The translations under genes and the position numbers were made by a program. This document shows positions 34,091-44,771 of a DNA stretch of 64,000 nucleotides, piece after piece. The DNA comes from Litoditis marina (taxonomy: Eukaryota > Nematoda > Chromadorea > Rhabditida > Rhabditidae). The first letter of the stretch is position 1; each line of letters starts with the position of its first letter. Below the pieces are notes generated by a model. It saw only the letters and a program-made list of their open reading frames with translations, did no database searches and was not told the origin of the DNA. The DNA is taken from contig OZ038440.1 of NCBI GenBank assembly GCA_964036275.1, forward strand, positions 3,261,690 to 3,325,689, read 5' to 3'.

Positions 34091-34349
34091 TCTGCTATTC
34101 TCTCTTCTCGACTTCGCGTGGGAACCCGAGAGTCAACGCTCTCCTGCCTCTCCTCCCATACTCGAACCCCCTTTTCCAAGTAACGCCGTTCCATCATTTT
34201 CTCGACAGTTGTAAGTGTATCGCATAAACGATCTGCTGTCATGTAGCCACTTGAGAAAACATGTCAGTCTGAAGTCCAAACCTAAAAGATAAGGCTAGAG
34301 GTGACAATAATAGTTACATTATAGCTAGATGAACATCCAGTTATTGTAT

Positions 34350-34552
34350 GGTCCACACCATTCCTAGTGAGACTGCCACAGTACACTTGCGAACTTTCAA
34401 TGACTGTTTTGCGTTGCTTTGCTGAAACTGTTCTGCGATATTCTAATAGGGAGGCACAATCGAATTTGAGAATTGTCATTATATCCGTTAGAAGTTGAAT
34501 GATTCAAACGTACTGAAAGTCCATTCCTACTGTAGCTGTCTCAGTAGGAGTG
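34350..34552. repeat. Foldback element with CCATTCCTA..GAGAC ends, copy 1
   Basis: Left end ACACCATTCCTAGTGAGACT and right end GTCTCAGTAGGAGTG are inversely related. The interior (GAACTTTCAATGACTGTTTTG) matches the 52.04-kb copy. Confidence 0.65.
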
Positions 34553-35039
34553 AAAAGACGTCACCCATTTTCTGAACTCTTGAGTGTTTCACATGTTGTA
34601 CCACTGTATGTGAACATATACTTCATGTTTCATATTAATTAATTCACATCGCTTCCTTACGAGGCTGTGTTCCCCATACATGTCCACAACAACATGTCAA
34701 AAATTACAGTAACGGCTTTTGTGTTCGTCAGAACTTGTACGCTAGTAGTTTTCAGTATATAGTTTAGTTGTAAAAATTTTAAGTTCCATCAATAATGATC
34801 CATTTCTATAATTCGCCTGCTTGGTATGTATGTATGTCTGAAACCTAAATCGTGCACTTTTAGTCGAAAAAGAGAGAAGCAAATGAAGCAAATGCACTTT
34901 TTGTTGAAAACTGAGAAAAGCCGTGAGCGAACGTGAGCTGGATGCATTTCATTTCTCATTGGCAGTAGTGTGGAGGGGGTGGATCACAATTTTTCAGAGA
35001 AAACCCTAGCGTACAGTAGATATAACCTTTGCCTATATG

Positions 35040-36520
35040 TTAAGAGAAACTCCCGCGCCCTAAGTTAAGGGGAACTTCCGCACCCTATGATAAAGGAAAC
35101 TGCCGCGCCCTATAGTAAAGGAAACTCCCGCGCCCTATTTCAGCGAAACGCGCTCTATGTTAAGGAAAACTCCCGCGCCATAAGTTAAGGGGGACTCAAG
35201 AGTTAGGGGAACTCCCGCGCCCTATATTAGAAAGAACTTTTGCGCTCCATGTTAAGGGAAACTCCCGCGCTCTATGTTAAGGGAAACTCCCGAGCCCGTA
35301 GTTCGGGGGAACTTCCGCGCCCTATGGTAAAGGTAAAGGAAACTCCCGCGCCCTATTTAGGCGAGACGCGCTCTATGTTAGGGAGAAGTTTTGCGCTCTA
35401 TGGTAAGGAAGAAATTTCGCGCTCTATGTTAGGGAGAAGTTTCGCGCTCTATGGTAAGGAGAGGTTTCGCGCCCTATGTTAGGGAGAAGTTTCGCGCTCT
35501 ATGGTAAGGAAGAAATTCCGCGCTCTATGTTAGGGAGAAGTTTCGCGTTCTATGGTAGGGAGAATTTTCGCGCTCTATGTTAGGGAGAATTTTCGCGCTC
35601 TCAAGGAGAAGTTTCGCGCTATATGTTAGGGAGAAGTTTCGCGTTCTATCGTAAGGAAGAAATTCCGCGCTCTATGTTGGGGAGAAGTTTCGCGCTCTGT
35701 GTTAGGGAGAATTTTCGCGCTCTTAAGGAGAAGTTTCGCGCTATATGTTAGGGAGAAGTTTCGCGCTCTATGGTAAGGAGGAAATTCCGCGCTCTATGTT
35801 AGGGAGAAGTTTCGCGCTCTATGTTAGGAAGAAATTTCACGCTCTATGGTAAGAAGAGATTTCGCGCTCTATGTTAGGGAGAAGTTTCGCGTTCTATGTT
35901 AGGGAGAAGTTTCGCGCTCTATGGTAAGGAAGAAATTCCGCGCTCTATGTTAGGGAGAAGTTTCGCGCTCTATGGTAAGAAGAGATTTCGCGTTCTATGT
36001 TAGGGAGAAGTTTCGCGCTCTATGGTAAGGAAGAAATTTCGCGCTCTATGTTAGGGAGAAGTTTCGCGCTCTATGATAAGGAGAGGTTTCGCGCCCTATG
36101 TTAGGGAGAAGTTTCGCGTTCTATGTTAGGGAGAAGTGTCGCGCTCTATGGTAAGGAAGAAATTCCGCGCTCTATGTTAGGGAGAAATTTCACGCTCTGT
36201 GGTAAAAAGAGATTTCGCGTTCTATGTTAGGGAGAAGTTTCGCGTTCTATGTTAGGGAGAAGTTTCGCGCTCTATGGTAAGGAAGAAATTCCGCGCTCTA
36301 TGTTAGGGAGAAGTTTCGCGCTCTATGGTAAGAAGAGGTTCCGCGCCCTATGTTAGGGAGAAGTTTCGCGCTCTATGGTAAGGAAGAAATTCCGCGCTCC
36401 ATGTTAGGGAGAAGTTTCGCGCTCTTAAGGAGAAGTTTCGCGCTCTATGTTAGAGAGAGGTCTTGCGCTCTATGTAAGGGAAAAGTCTCGCGCTAATGTT
36501 AAAGAGACGACACTGTTAAG
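35040..36520. repeat. 25-bp minisatellite, block 1
   Basis: About 58 units of 25 bp with consensus AGAAGTTTCGCGCTCTATGT plus TAGGG. The first 330 bp use a variant unit (AACTCCCGCGCCCTATGTTA plus AGGGA). Variant units alternate in the middle of the array. The unit length is not a multiple of three, and open frames in it are artefacts. Confidence 0.97.
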
Positions 36521-36583
36521 GAGAGCTTTCGCGGTTCATTTTCAGAACAGGACCAGGAAGCTCTCGCCAGCCCGGAATAAAAA

Positions 36584-36626
36584 CAAGGGAGGCGGAGGCG
36601 GCTTTAGCCGCCGGCGACCTTCCTTG
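36584..36626 (+). repeat. Structured hairpin element, copy 1
   Basis: A 9-bp outer stem CAAGGGAGG/CCTTCCTTG encloses an inner hairpin GGCGGC-TTTA-GCCGCC. It lies between the two minisatellite blocks, just before a (GTCT)n run. Confidence 0.7.
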
Positions 36627-36834
36627 TCTACTCCTATAATTGCGTTGCTTGGTCTGTCTGTCTGTCTGTCTGTCTGGACGAAGCAAATCGTCCTTTCAGT
36701 TGAGAAACGGAGAAAAACTGTGCACTTTGTAGTTGAGTTTTGGGTGGGAATGCGTGAAAAAGTACGTGATTTTCTGCTTTCATTTTAGATTTTCATAAAA
36801 CCGGCTGCTGCTACAACCGACATTGTGATGAGAA

Positions 36835-37365
36835 CACGCTCTATGTTAAGGAGAACTTTCGCTCTCAATGTTGAGGAGAACTACCGCGCTCTATGTTAAG
36901 GAGAACTACCGCGCTCTATGTTAAGGAGAGCTCCCGCGTTATATGCTAAGGAGAACTTTCGCTCTCAATATTACGGAAAACTACCGCGCTCTATGTTAAG
37001 GAGAACTACCGCGCTCTATGTTAAGGAGAGCTCCCGCGTTATATGCTAAGGAGAACTTTCGCTCTCAATGTTGAGGAGAACTACCGCGCTCTATGTTAAG
37101 GAGAACTACCGCGCTCTATGTTAAGGAGAGCTCCCGCGTTATATGCTAAGGAGAACTTTCGCTCTCAATATTACGGAAAACTACCGCGCTCTATGTTAAG
37201 GAGAACTACCGCGCTCTATGTTAAGGAGAACTACCGCGCTCTATGTTAAGGAGAGCTCCCGCGTTATATGCTAAGGAGAACTTTCGCTCTCAATGTTGAG
37301 GAGAACTACCGCGCTCTATGTTAAGGAGAACTCTCGCGCTGTATATTAAAGAGGACTCCCGAGCT
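36835..37365. repeat. 25-bp minisatellite, block 2 with higher-order repeats
   Basis: Units of GGAGAACTACCGCGCTCTAT plus GTTAA are arranged in higher-order repeats. The variant GGAGAGCTCCCGCGTTATAT recurs at about 36925, 37025, 37125 and 37250, giving periods of 100, 100 and 125 bp. It is separated from block 1 by ~315 bp of non-repeat sequence. Confidence 0.97.
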
Positions 37366-37434
37366 CGAGGACTTTTCAAAGACGAAATGAAAATAAAATA
37401 AAACTTCTCGACGCAATCACTGACCTAGACTCAT

Positions 37435-37474
37435 CAAGGGAGGGACCCGGGCGTAGCCCGGGGTACCTTCCTTG
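37435..37474 (+). repeat. Structured hairpin element, copy 2
   Basis: The same CAAGGGAGG/CCTTCCTTG outer stem as the copy 850 bp upstream but a different inner hairpin, CCGGGC-GTA-GCCCGG. It lies just after the minisatellite. Confidence 0.7.
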
Positions 37475-38123
37475 TAGATACATATTCAAAAGAGGCACAT
37501 TTCAGGAAGAGTTCATCCAGCTGTGAGTAGAAACTCCCAGTAGCAGTCCTCTTCTGCCAAGGTTAGTTTTCTCTCGGAAATTTTTAGTCGGACAGATATA
37601 AAAGTTACAGGTCAGAACTTGAGATCCGACTTTTCATGGACTTTTCATGGGTCTTGAAAATCCTAAATACTCTCCATACTCTGGGTTAATACTCTTTAGC
37701 ACAAAACGTCCCAGTTCAACAGGGTTCGCAGTAGGTAACGGATACAGACATTATCATTTCGTATTGTACTGCTAATGTATCTAATTGAAACCCTGTTCGT
37801 TTCCGACAGGGTCAAGTTTTTCCCGGTTTGTAGAACACGCTCAACCTCAAAATAAAGTCAGGCCTATTCTGCTGTGTTTCCCCTTCTATTACTTGGCTTC
37901 CAACTCCAGAGATGCACATCATCACAAAATATTGACTATATTGGTTCTCGCGAAAAACAAGTTGTATTTCTGCCAAACGCATCATAATCCGAAAATAGAT
38001 CAATATCTCATACACATCCTTCTAATAAAAATCCGTGCCGGAGGATTATTCTTCAGATTAGCAGTAATCAGCTTTATGTTTCTTCATTCTTCATGAATTG
38101 GGCTTCAATATTGATTCTTCGTC

Positions 38124-38309
38124 TCACTCCTCACCTTTTTTCACTTCTATACTGGATTTTATTTTATAATTATTGTGAAAAACGTCTTCTCCTATTAAAA
38201 TAATTCTGTTCCCTAGGTTCTCCACCAAATCATGTTCTCGAAGCAATGGAGTTTTTGTAATCGTTGCGGGACGCGACAAAATATATTGTTTACGGACAAG
38301 AGCCACCAT
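38124..38309 (-). CDS. Small ORF or first exon, 61 codons
   Basis: ATG to TGA over 61 codons with mixed, protein-like composition (MVALVRKQYILSRPATITKT, LVENLGNRIILIGEDVFHNN). A GTGAGG donor lies close before the stop, so it could be a first exon. No recognised family and no convincing partner exon downstream, where the minisatellite lies. Confidence 0.2.
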   Translation of the reverse strand: MVALVRKQYILSRPATITKTPLLREHDLVENLGNRIILIGEDVFHNNYKIKSSIEVKKGEE

Positions 38310-38760
38310 AATTGAGAATCATAATTAGGGTTTCAATATACCGTTTTTACGACCGTCTTTCAACATTTTTTCGTTGCAGATCTAACTAACATGCTCACGT
38401 GAAATGTGATGACATGCACTATTCAATTGCACTGGATTCCTGACTTTTCATTTGTAAGCCATCGTGCTTAGATTAACAAGACAATTAACAAGACAAGTGT
38501 ATCTTAATATGATTTTGTGATTTCTCTAATAAATGATTCTATTTTCCAAACAATCACTTCTTCCAGGTGCCAAAAACAAACAGAGAAGAGGTCCATCTTA
38601 GGTTTTCCATTGTATTCCATGTGCTGCTATTCAGTTGGGTGAGTTTTCTCGATTCACAAACATGACGTTCAAGCAGCACGTATCTGAACATAACTATCTT
38701 CCAGTTTAGTGTGCTTCACGATCACGCTAATGTATAAAGTATAACTCAAGTCTATGAGAT

Positions 38761-39289
38761 ATTCATGAAAAAGTGGGGGCCCAACGACTGTGAGATTTGT
38801 CTTCTGCTGTGCGCCCTTTAGACAGCTACTCTCAAATGGAGCAGCTACTGCTACAAAAACCGAAAAATAATAATATACTCAAGTATAACTGTTCATCACA
38901 AACATACAAAAGTCGTAAAATATTTTTTCAAACCTGTAAACTAGAATCTACAAATCACAGCTGCGAAAGAGAGAACAACTGTTGAATAATATGACAAGCG
39001 TAGCACTTAGAGTTGAAGTAACGACAAAAAACTGCAAACCTTTGTCCGCAACACCAGAAAATTTACAATTGACTACGTTGAGTTAACATCTGTGATTTGT
39101 AGATTCTAGTTTACAGGTTTGAAAAAATATTTTACGACTTTTGTATGTTTGTGATGAACAGTTATACTTGAGTATATTATTATTTTTCGGTTTTTGTAGC
39201 AGTAGCTGCTCCATTTGAGAGTAGCTGTCTAAAGGGCGCACAGCAGAAGACAAATCTCACAGTCGTTGGGCCCCCACTTTTTCATGAAT
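38761..39289. repeat. Palindrome with 200-bp arms
   Basis: Arms 38761-38960 and 39090-39289 are inverted copies with no difference that I could see, separated by 129 bp. The left arm starts ATTCATGAAAAAGTGGGGGC. The lack of divergence points to a recent origin. Confidence 0.95.
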
Positions 39290-39399
39290 TTTTCTCTTTT
39301 TGTATACATGCCGTAGGTATGTAGTTTGATCTGTACGGTGCAGATAAAATTGTTTTCTCAATGAACCACTTGTCAAGAATTACCATCATTCGAAAAAGT

Positions 39400-39975
39400 A
39401 TGACGTCAACATTGCAGTTCTAAAAACTTACTTCGTCTGCCCTTCCGAATCCCAGAATACGTCATATTTGGACAAAGTTTCATCGTTAATATAACATTTT
39501 TAAGATATTTTCAGCACTTGAAAATATATGTGACGTCAATTTTTTAAAGTTGACGTCATCTGGCCTTCTGAGTTCCAGAATACGTCATATTTAGGCAAAG
39601 TTTCATCGTTAATATACCATTTTCAAGATATTTTTAGCATTTGAAAATATATTTCACGTCAATTTTTTTAAAAGTTGACGTCATCTGGCCTTCTGAATTT
39701 CAGAATACGTCATATTTAGACAAAGTTTCATCGTTAATATACCATTTTTAAGATACTTTTAGCATTTGAAAATATATTTCACGTCAATTTTTTTAAAAGT
39801 TGACGTCATCTGGCCTTCTGAATTTCAGAATACGTCATATTTAGACAAAGTTTCACCGTTAGTTGACCCTTTCTAAGATATTACCATCATTTGAAAATAT
39901 ATGTGACGTCAACTTTGCACATTTCAAAAATGACGTCATCTGGTCTCCAGAATCCTGAAGGACGTCAGAAATACA
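39400..39975. repeat. ~125-bp tandem repeats carrying TGACGTCA
   Basis: Four to five units; TACGTCATATTT recurs at 39459, 39581, 39706 and 39831. Each unit has GTTGACGTCATCTGGCCTTC and TACGTCA, close to the CREB/ATF site. The last unit is diverged. Confidence 0.9.
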
Positions 39976-42900
39976 ATACTTCATATTCAAACAAATTGCA
40001 CGTTGGCAACATATTTCAATTTTCAAGCAAATCGGTAATTGTTTCTCTACGTTACAGTACAGTTTGAGTTATCGACCGGACAGAGAGAGTGAGAGAGCGT
40101 GCTGAATGGAGAGACGCAGACACTTTTCGAAAAATGTCTATATCTTTGATTAAAACAATTTTTTTTGCAAATTTTTTTTGGTCCGCCAGGGTTTGAGTAG
40201 GTATCACATGTCTTCCACAATTTTCAACAAAATCGATTGAGTAGAAACCCTTAAACTGGGAATTTTCCCTTGTCACAACCCACCCACCCACCCACCCACC
40301 CACACACGACGGAAGTTGGCGCTCTTGATGAAGCGAAAACTTCATAACTTGGCTCAAACTCAACCGATTTCGATAAAATTTGGGGCACACTTTGCAAATA
40401 TGCTGTAGAAACTTCCCCAGTTTGTAAAAGTTCTGTTTTGCGAATTTCAGCCTTTTTATGGGAAAACTAAAAAAACGGAGGCGCGCATTAGCCGGACCAA
40501 AGACAAATCTCGCACAGCGCTTCGCGCTGCGCGCGATATATTTTTTGACATGGAACCATTATGTGGAGGGGGAGGGATGGGGGTTGAGTCCACACTATTC
40601 ACCAGAAACTGTCTACTTTGAGAGTAGATGTTCTTTGAGGGGACGAAGTGATTGTTTCACGCTCTTTCCAATTCAATTGACACTTCTCACTTCCGTTCTC
40701 TACATAAATGCTCGTTACTCGCATCGTTAGAATAGGAAAAGGAAATCGACGAGAAAAAGGCTGGAAAACTCACTTCAAATAACTTTTCACCGAAGATTAT
40801 CAATAAAGGAAGATGGGGCGTTACAAATTCGAGTTAGAAACAAACTATAGCGCTGTTGTACAAAATATAGAGTTTTTTCGGAGTTTAAAATTTGAAATCA
40901 AAAACACAACTGAACAATCTATTAGAGCTAGGGTCTTTGATAGGAAATGTAGAGCTTTCGTTGCGCCTTTTTCTAATTTCAATGTTGTTATCAACACCTC
41001 TACTGATAGAACTCTTATGAAAACATAAAAGTCACACCTAATTTCATTATATTTTTCATTGAATTAGGGATTCTTGATGGTTCATGCAACACTTAGGGGT
41101 AGTATGAGAAATAATGAACCTCTAATGAAGATGTGAACACATCTAACAAGAAAAACAACATTTATTCAATCAAATTTTCTTAGAATTATGCGACCAGAGG
41201 CATAATTGTAGGTATTAAAGTGCGAGGTCTATCATCATTCATCGTTTTTTTTCCCGCATTTTTTTCAGTCAGCTGAACCTGAAATCTTAGAGCGTTTGTT
41301 AAATTATTCGATTATTATCCGTGAAGCGTAATCCGTGATAAATGAATTTTGATTTTTGCAAATATTAACACATTCCTTTCCTTTTCTGACACCTTAGATG
41401 AACAGGAAATGTCTTATGGTCCTCCAATGAAACGTTCTGAAACAAAACGTGTATTGATTAAATTTCACATGGGATTTGACTCTTTTTCCACGATTATGCA
41501 TAATTTACTGGGTACTGGAATAACGGTGAAAAAGAAAGTTGTGTTTTCGTTTTTCACTCACTGATCTTTGTTATTTTGACGAATAGTCTGCTAGCAACAC
41601 TTTTCGCGTACAATCGAGGCACTTCAATACGTTTACTGACGAACATATCCGATTTCATCAAGAAACGTCGCATCCACCGATCTTCCTAGTTGCCGAAAAG
41701 GCTTTTTTCATGTTGTTTACAGTTTCTACAGTTTTAAAAAACTTTTTGAGAACTGCACGAATAGCATGACACTGTCGGTCCATCTGTGAAAACGCTGGCA
41801 GCTTAAAATACCGGAGAAGATGCAGGCTTAAATACTGGTGTCAAATTAGCCTGCATCTCCTTATGAATTTCAAACAGTACAGGCTGGCTGATCCCGGTAT
41901 TTTAAGTTGCAAAATTGGCAAGTCCGGTATTTTAAGTTGCAGCGGTTTTTCAGAGATTTACAACTGAATAGTGCTACGGGATTTTGAACTCAACATGCGG
42001 TCTGCATACTCGAGCAAGAGTTTTGGGTGTGACCATAGTTTAGTTGTAGCGTGACACCGTAAAATCAAACTACAAACACATTAGTTCAGAGAAGCATGTA
42101 CCGCTTAGCCTACCTCTCACTGCGTAACTTGATTAGCGCATTGCAAGGGTAGCTTACACTAACGAGCTTAAGATCCAGCTTGCCACCTTGACCAATAACT
42201 TAATTAGGGACACACCTGGCGCTGTAGAAGTCCCTTAACGATAAGTGAAATACATTCTCGTCCGGTGTACTATCTCGTCTGCAAACTTGTCTCTCTATCA
42301 TACAAAATAGCAAGTTACTAGAGGAGGTATAACTCGGCTGAAGTCCCAACATCAGAAGTATAGCAACCCCGCACGGGCTTGAGTTGCACCATGGTGAGTA
42401 TGTATAGTTATTGTGTTCTCTTGAACAAGAAAAACTCTATGTGAGCTTCTGCTACAGAGTTTTCTTTTTTTAAGCAGTCGTTAGTGTCCTTATTGCTTCG
42501 GTCTTTACGCGTTCTCTAGAGAAAATAGTAGAGAAACAATTCATATACGTTTTTGAAGTGTTAGTTTTTGTACAGTCATAGTTGAAGTCTCCCATGCAGT
42601 GAGCAGGAGCAGGTTTTCCATGGAAATTAGAAAACATTTCCGGGATGAAAGCATGGTGAATGACGTGTGACTGGGGGTAGATATCTTCGCATCTAACATT
42701 AATTACGAGTTTCCCACAGAGTAGTGGTGGCCAATCGAGCAGTATCAGAAGGCGCGTGAGAAAATTCAGTTTACTGAAAAAATACTACTGGAGTAGGCTA
42801 ATCTGATAGTAAAACACTTTTTTTTCGTTTTACTCCACTGATCTTTTTTCATGCTAGGGAAAGTGGAAATCTGTCTCGCAAAACGGTTTATTGTCCAACG

Positions 42901-44125
42901 AATGAAAAGACAAATTTCATGTAAGAGTCTGGCTCTAAAAAGTAGCTATAATTAGAAAAATCGAAAAATGAAAAAAATACACTTTGAAGATTAGGCTGAA
43001 AAACTATTGTACAGCGTGAGTGGAATTTCGCTGTAAACCAATACTATTCTGCGCGGCATTATTAAAACTTGTTAGTTTCATAATATTCATATTGAATAAC
43101 AAATAAATGTGGTTCTAACTGAAAAAAAACTAGTAATTTGACTTAGTTATGGTTCTGTGTGAACCTCCCAGCACTATCGAAGACATGCTTTACTCACTTT
43201 GTGAGCCACTTCCTCCTAAACTCTTTTTGAGTTGAGAAAAAAAATACGAATAGATCCGACCTTGCAAAAGTACACTATTTGTTGATCTTGTTAAATGAAA
43301 TGTTCACCTGAAAGTCCAACAGCCCTTTTCAATTATTTACTTTCCAATTGCATGTTCTCGAATACACGTGTTCTTCTCACATGTTCACGTGACTATGTAT
43401 TTGTCTAGCAGTTTACTCTCTACTCTCAAGTGACACTTGGACCTGACTAGAGCCATATATGAGATTCCCTATTTCAAATACCCTCTACTAGATCAATAAC
43501 GGCAAACTTCCTAATTTAGATGACTGCTGGCGTGAATTCACATGTTTTAAACAATTTTCCGCCGCAACTGCTCCCTTTTTAATACACCCGGAACAAGTTT
43601 GAATCTAAGATAGTAACACATGTGATTAACAAAATTGTTAACTTTTCTCATATGATGTGAGAAGTAAGCCTGCTCTGCGAAAAGGAAGAGTTGAAAATTT
43701 CGGCTCAAAAAACAGACGAAATTAAGTTATCAAACTTTATATACGAAACGACTGAGTCATTTTCAAGTACATTTTTTTATTGCTGTCCTCTCTCTACCCT
43801 CGTTATCTTCCTTTCTCCCTTTCTCTTTCTTTCTCTCTCTCTTTTTTCGATGTTCTATCTTGTATTATGACAGAGTACATAAATCTATAAAACACAATTC
43901 CTCTTAAAAACAGAATGTACTCCGTATTAGTACTACCAATTCATTGGAGAGTGTATGGAATTTATACCTTCTATTCCAAACACGCAATTACTCTACAGTT
44001 GATTTTGAATTTGGAATCAGTTTGTAATGATAAATCTATTTAAAACAATGTCCTCATTACTATATCTAATTTTGGGCAAGAAGATCATCTGGCATAAATA
44101 TATAAAAACACAAATATCGAGGATT
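39976..44125. other. Intergenic stretch without supported gene
   Basis: Short open frames at 40813-41028 and 41349-41564 have somewhat protein-like composition, but I see no family and no splice chain. A palindrome around CGGTATTTTAAGTTGCA lies at 41.8-41.95 kb, and one GTAGTTTGATC-type repeat at about 42035-42085. Confidence 0.35.
40279..40304. repeat. (CCCA)n microsatellite
   Basis: About six CCCA units followed by CACACA. Confidence 0.95.
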
Positions 44126-44243
44126 GAAGAAGGACGATTATGTGGACCAATCCCGTGTCAACGGTCCTTTAAACTGCAATTGAAAAATGTATGCAGTTTA
44201 AAGGACTGAACCGTTGCGATTGGACCACATTATCGTCCTTCTT
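44126..44243 (+). repeat. 118-bp hairpin
   Basis: Arms of about 50 bp pair from GAAGAAGGACGATTATGTGG to its inverse CCACATTATCGTCCTTCTT, with a second paired block TCCTTTAAACTGCA/TGCAGTTTAAAGGA and a loop of about 15 nt. A few bulges interrupt the stem. It lies ~530 bp upstream of the innexin start. Confidence 0.85.
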
Positions 44244-44536
44244 TAAGAAAGATTTTCGTATTGAATAACATTTCCCCAAATTTGTAAAAGATAATATTCA
44301 ATTTTTAATCAAGTTTGAGAGAAAATATAAATGTTTTGTGTGGACAGTTTTTGCTGGCTGTTCTCTCTGAAGTTTCAATTCAAGTTGTTTATCAACTATG
44401 CTCATAAATAGTTAAACAAAACCTGTGAATCTCATCAGAATTTCCCACGCACAATGATAAAGTGCTCGTACACCATGACTGGTATCCACGGATGAGCGAA
44501 ACGCGGTACTCTAAATGCTACAGTATAGCTCCAAAT

Positions 44537-44538
<2 letters not shown>

Positions 44539-44594
<56 letters not shown>

Positions 44595-44608
44595 CGCTCT
44601 CTCTCTGT
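44539..44608. repeat. (TC)n microsatellite upstream of the innexin
   Basis: More than 25 uninterrupted TC dinucleotides followed by degenerate CT sequence. Confidence 0.97.
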
Positions 44609-44710
44609 CTCATTTCCCCTTTCTCGGTCTCTCTGGTTATTTATACAGTGTTTCCAACTACTTAGTACCAAGAGAAGTTAATGATAATTGAAACTGTTTA
44701 CTAACCATAT

Positions 44711-44771
44711 ATCCATTGCAGGTACATCGTGTGTTGGAGTATTGTGAGAATTCAGCGATGCACCAGATAGT
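44711..44771 (+). promoter_or_regulatory. 5' leader of the innexin mRNA with 3' splice-like site
   Basis: ATCCATTGCAG ends at 44721, followed by a 50-bp untranslated stretch before ATG 44772. This fits a trans-splice acceptor or the end of a 5' UTR intron. The (TC)n tract at 44.54 kb lies about 110 bp upstream. Confidence 0.4.

Noticed and set aside
33758..34183. 141-codon open frame on the plus strand
   Set aside because: Translation is Ser/Leu/Phe-only from a CT-rich tract, and the opposite strand is equally open; low-complexity artefact.
35240..35482. 80-codon frame in the minisatellite
   Set aside because: The 25-bp unit shifts frame every repeat; the peptide is only a translation of the array.
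35040..37365. Regularly spaced repeats that could suggest a CRISPR array
   Set aside because: Units are contiguous 25-mers without unique spacers, and the genome is eukaryotic; it is a minisatellite.
38797..38985. 62-codon frame inside the left palindrome arm
   Set aside because: Most of the frame lies in the repeat arm and its inverse copy follows; no protein family resemblance.
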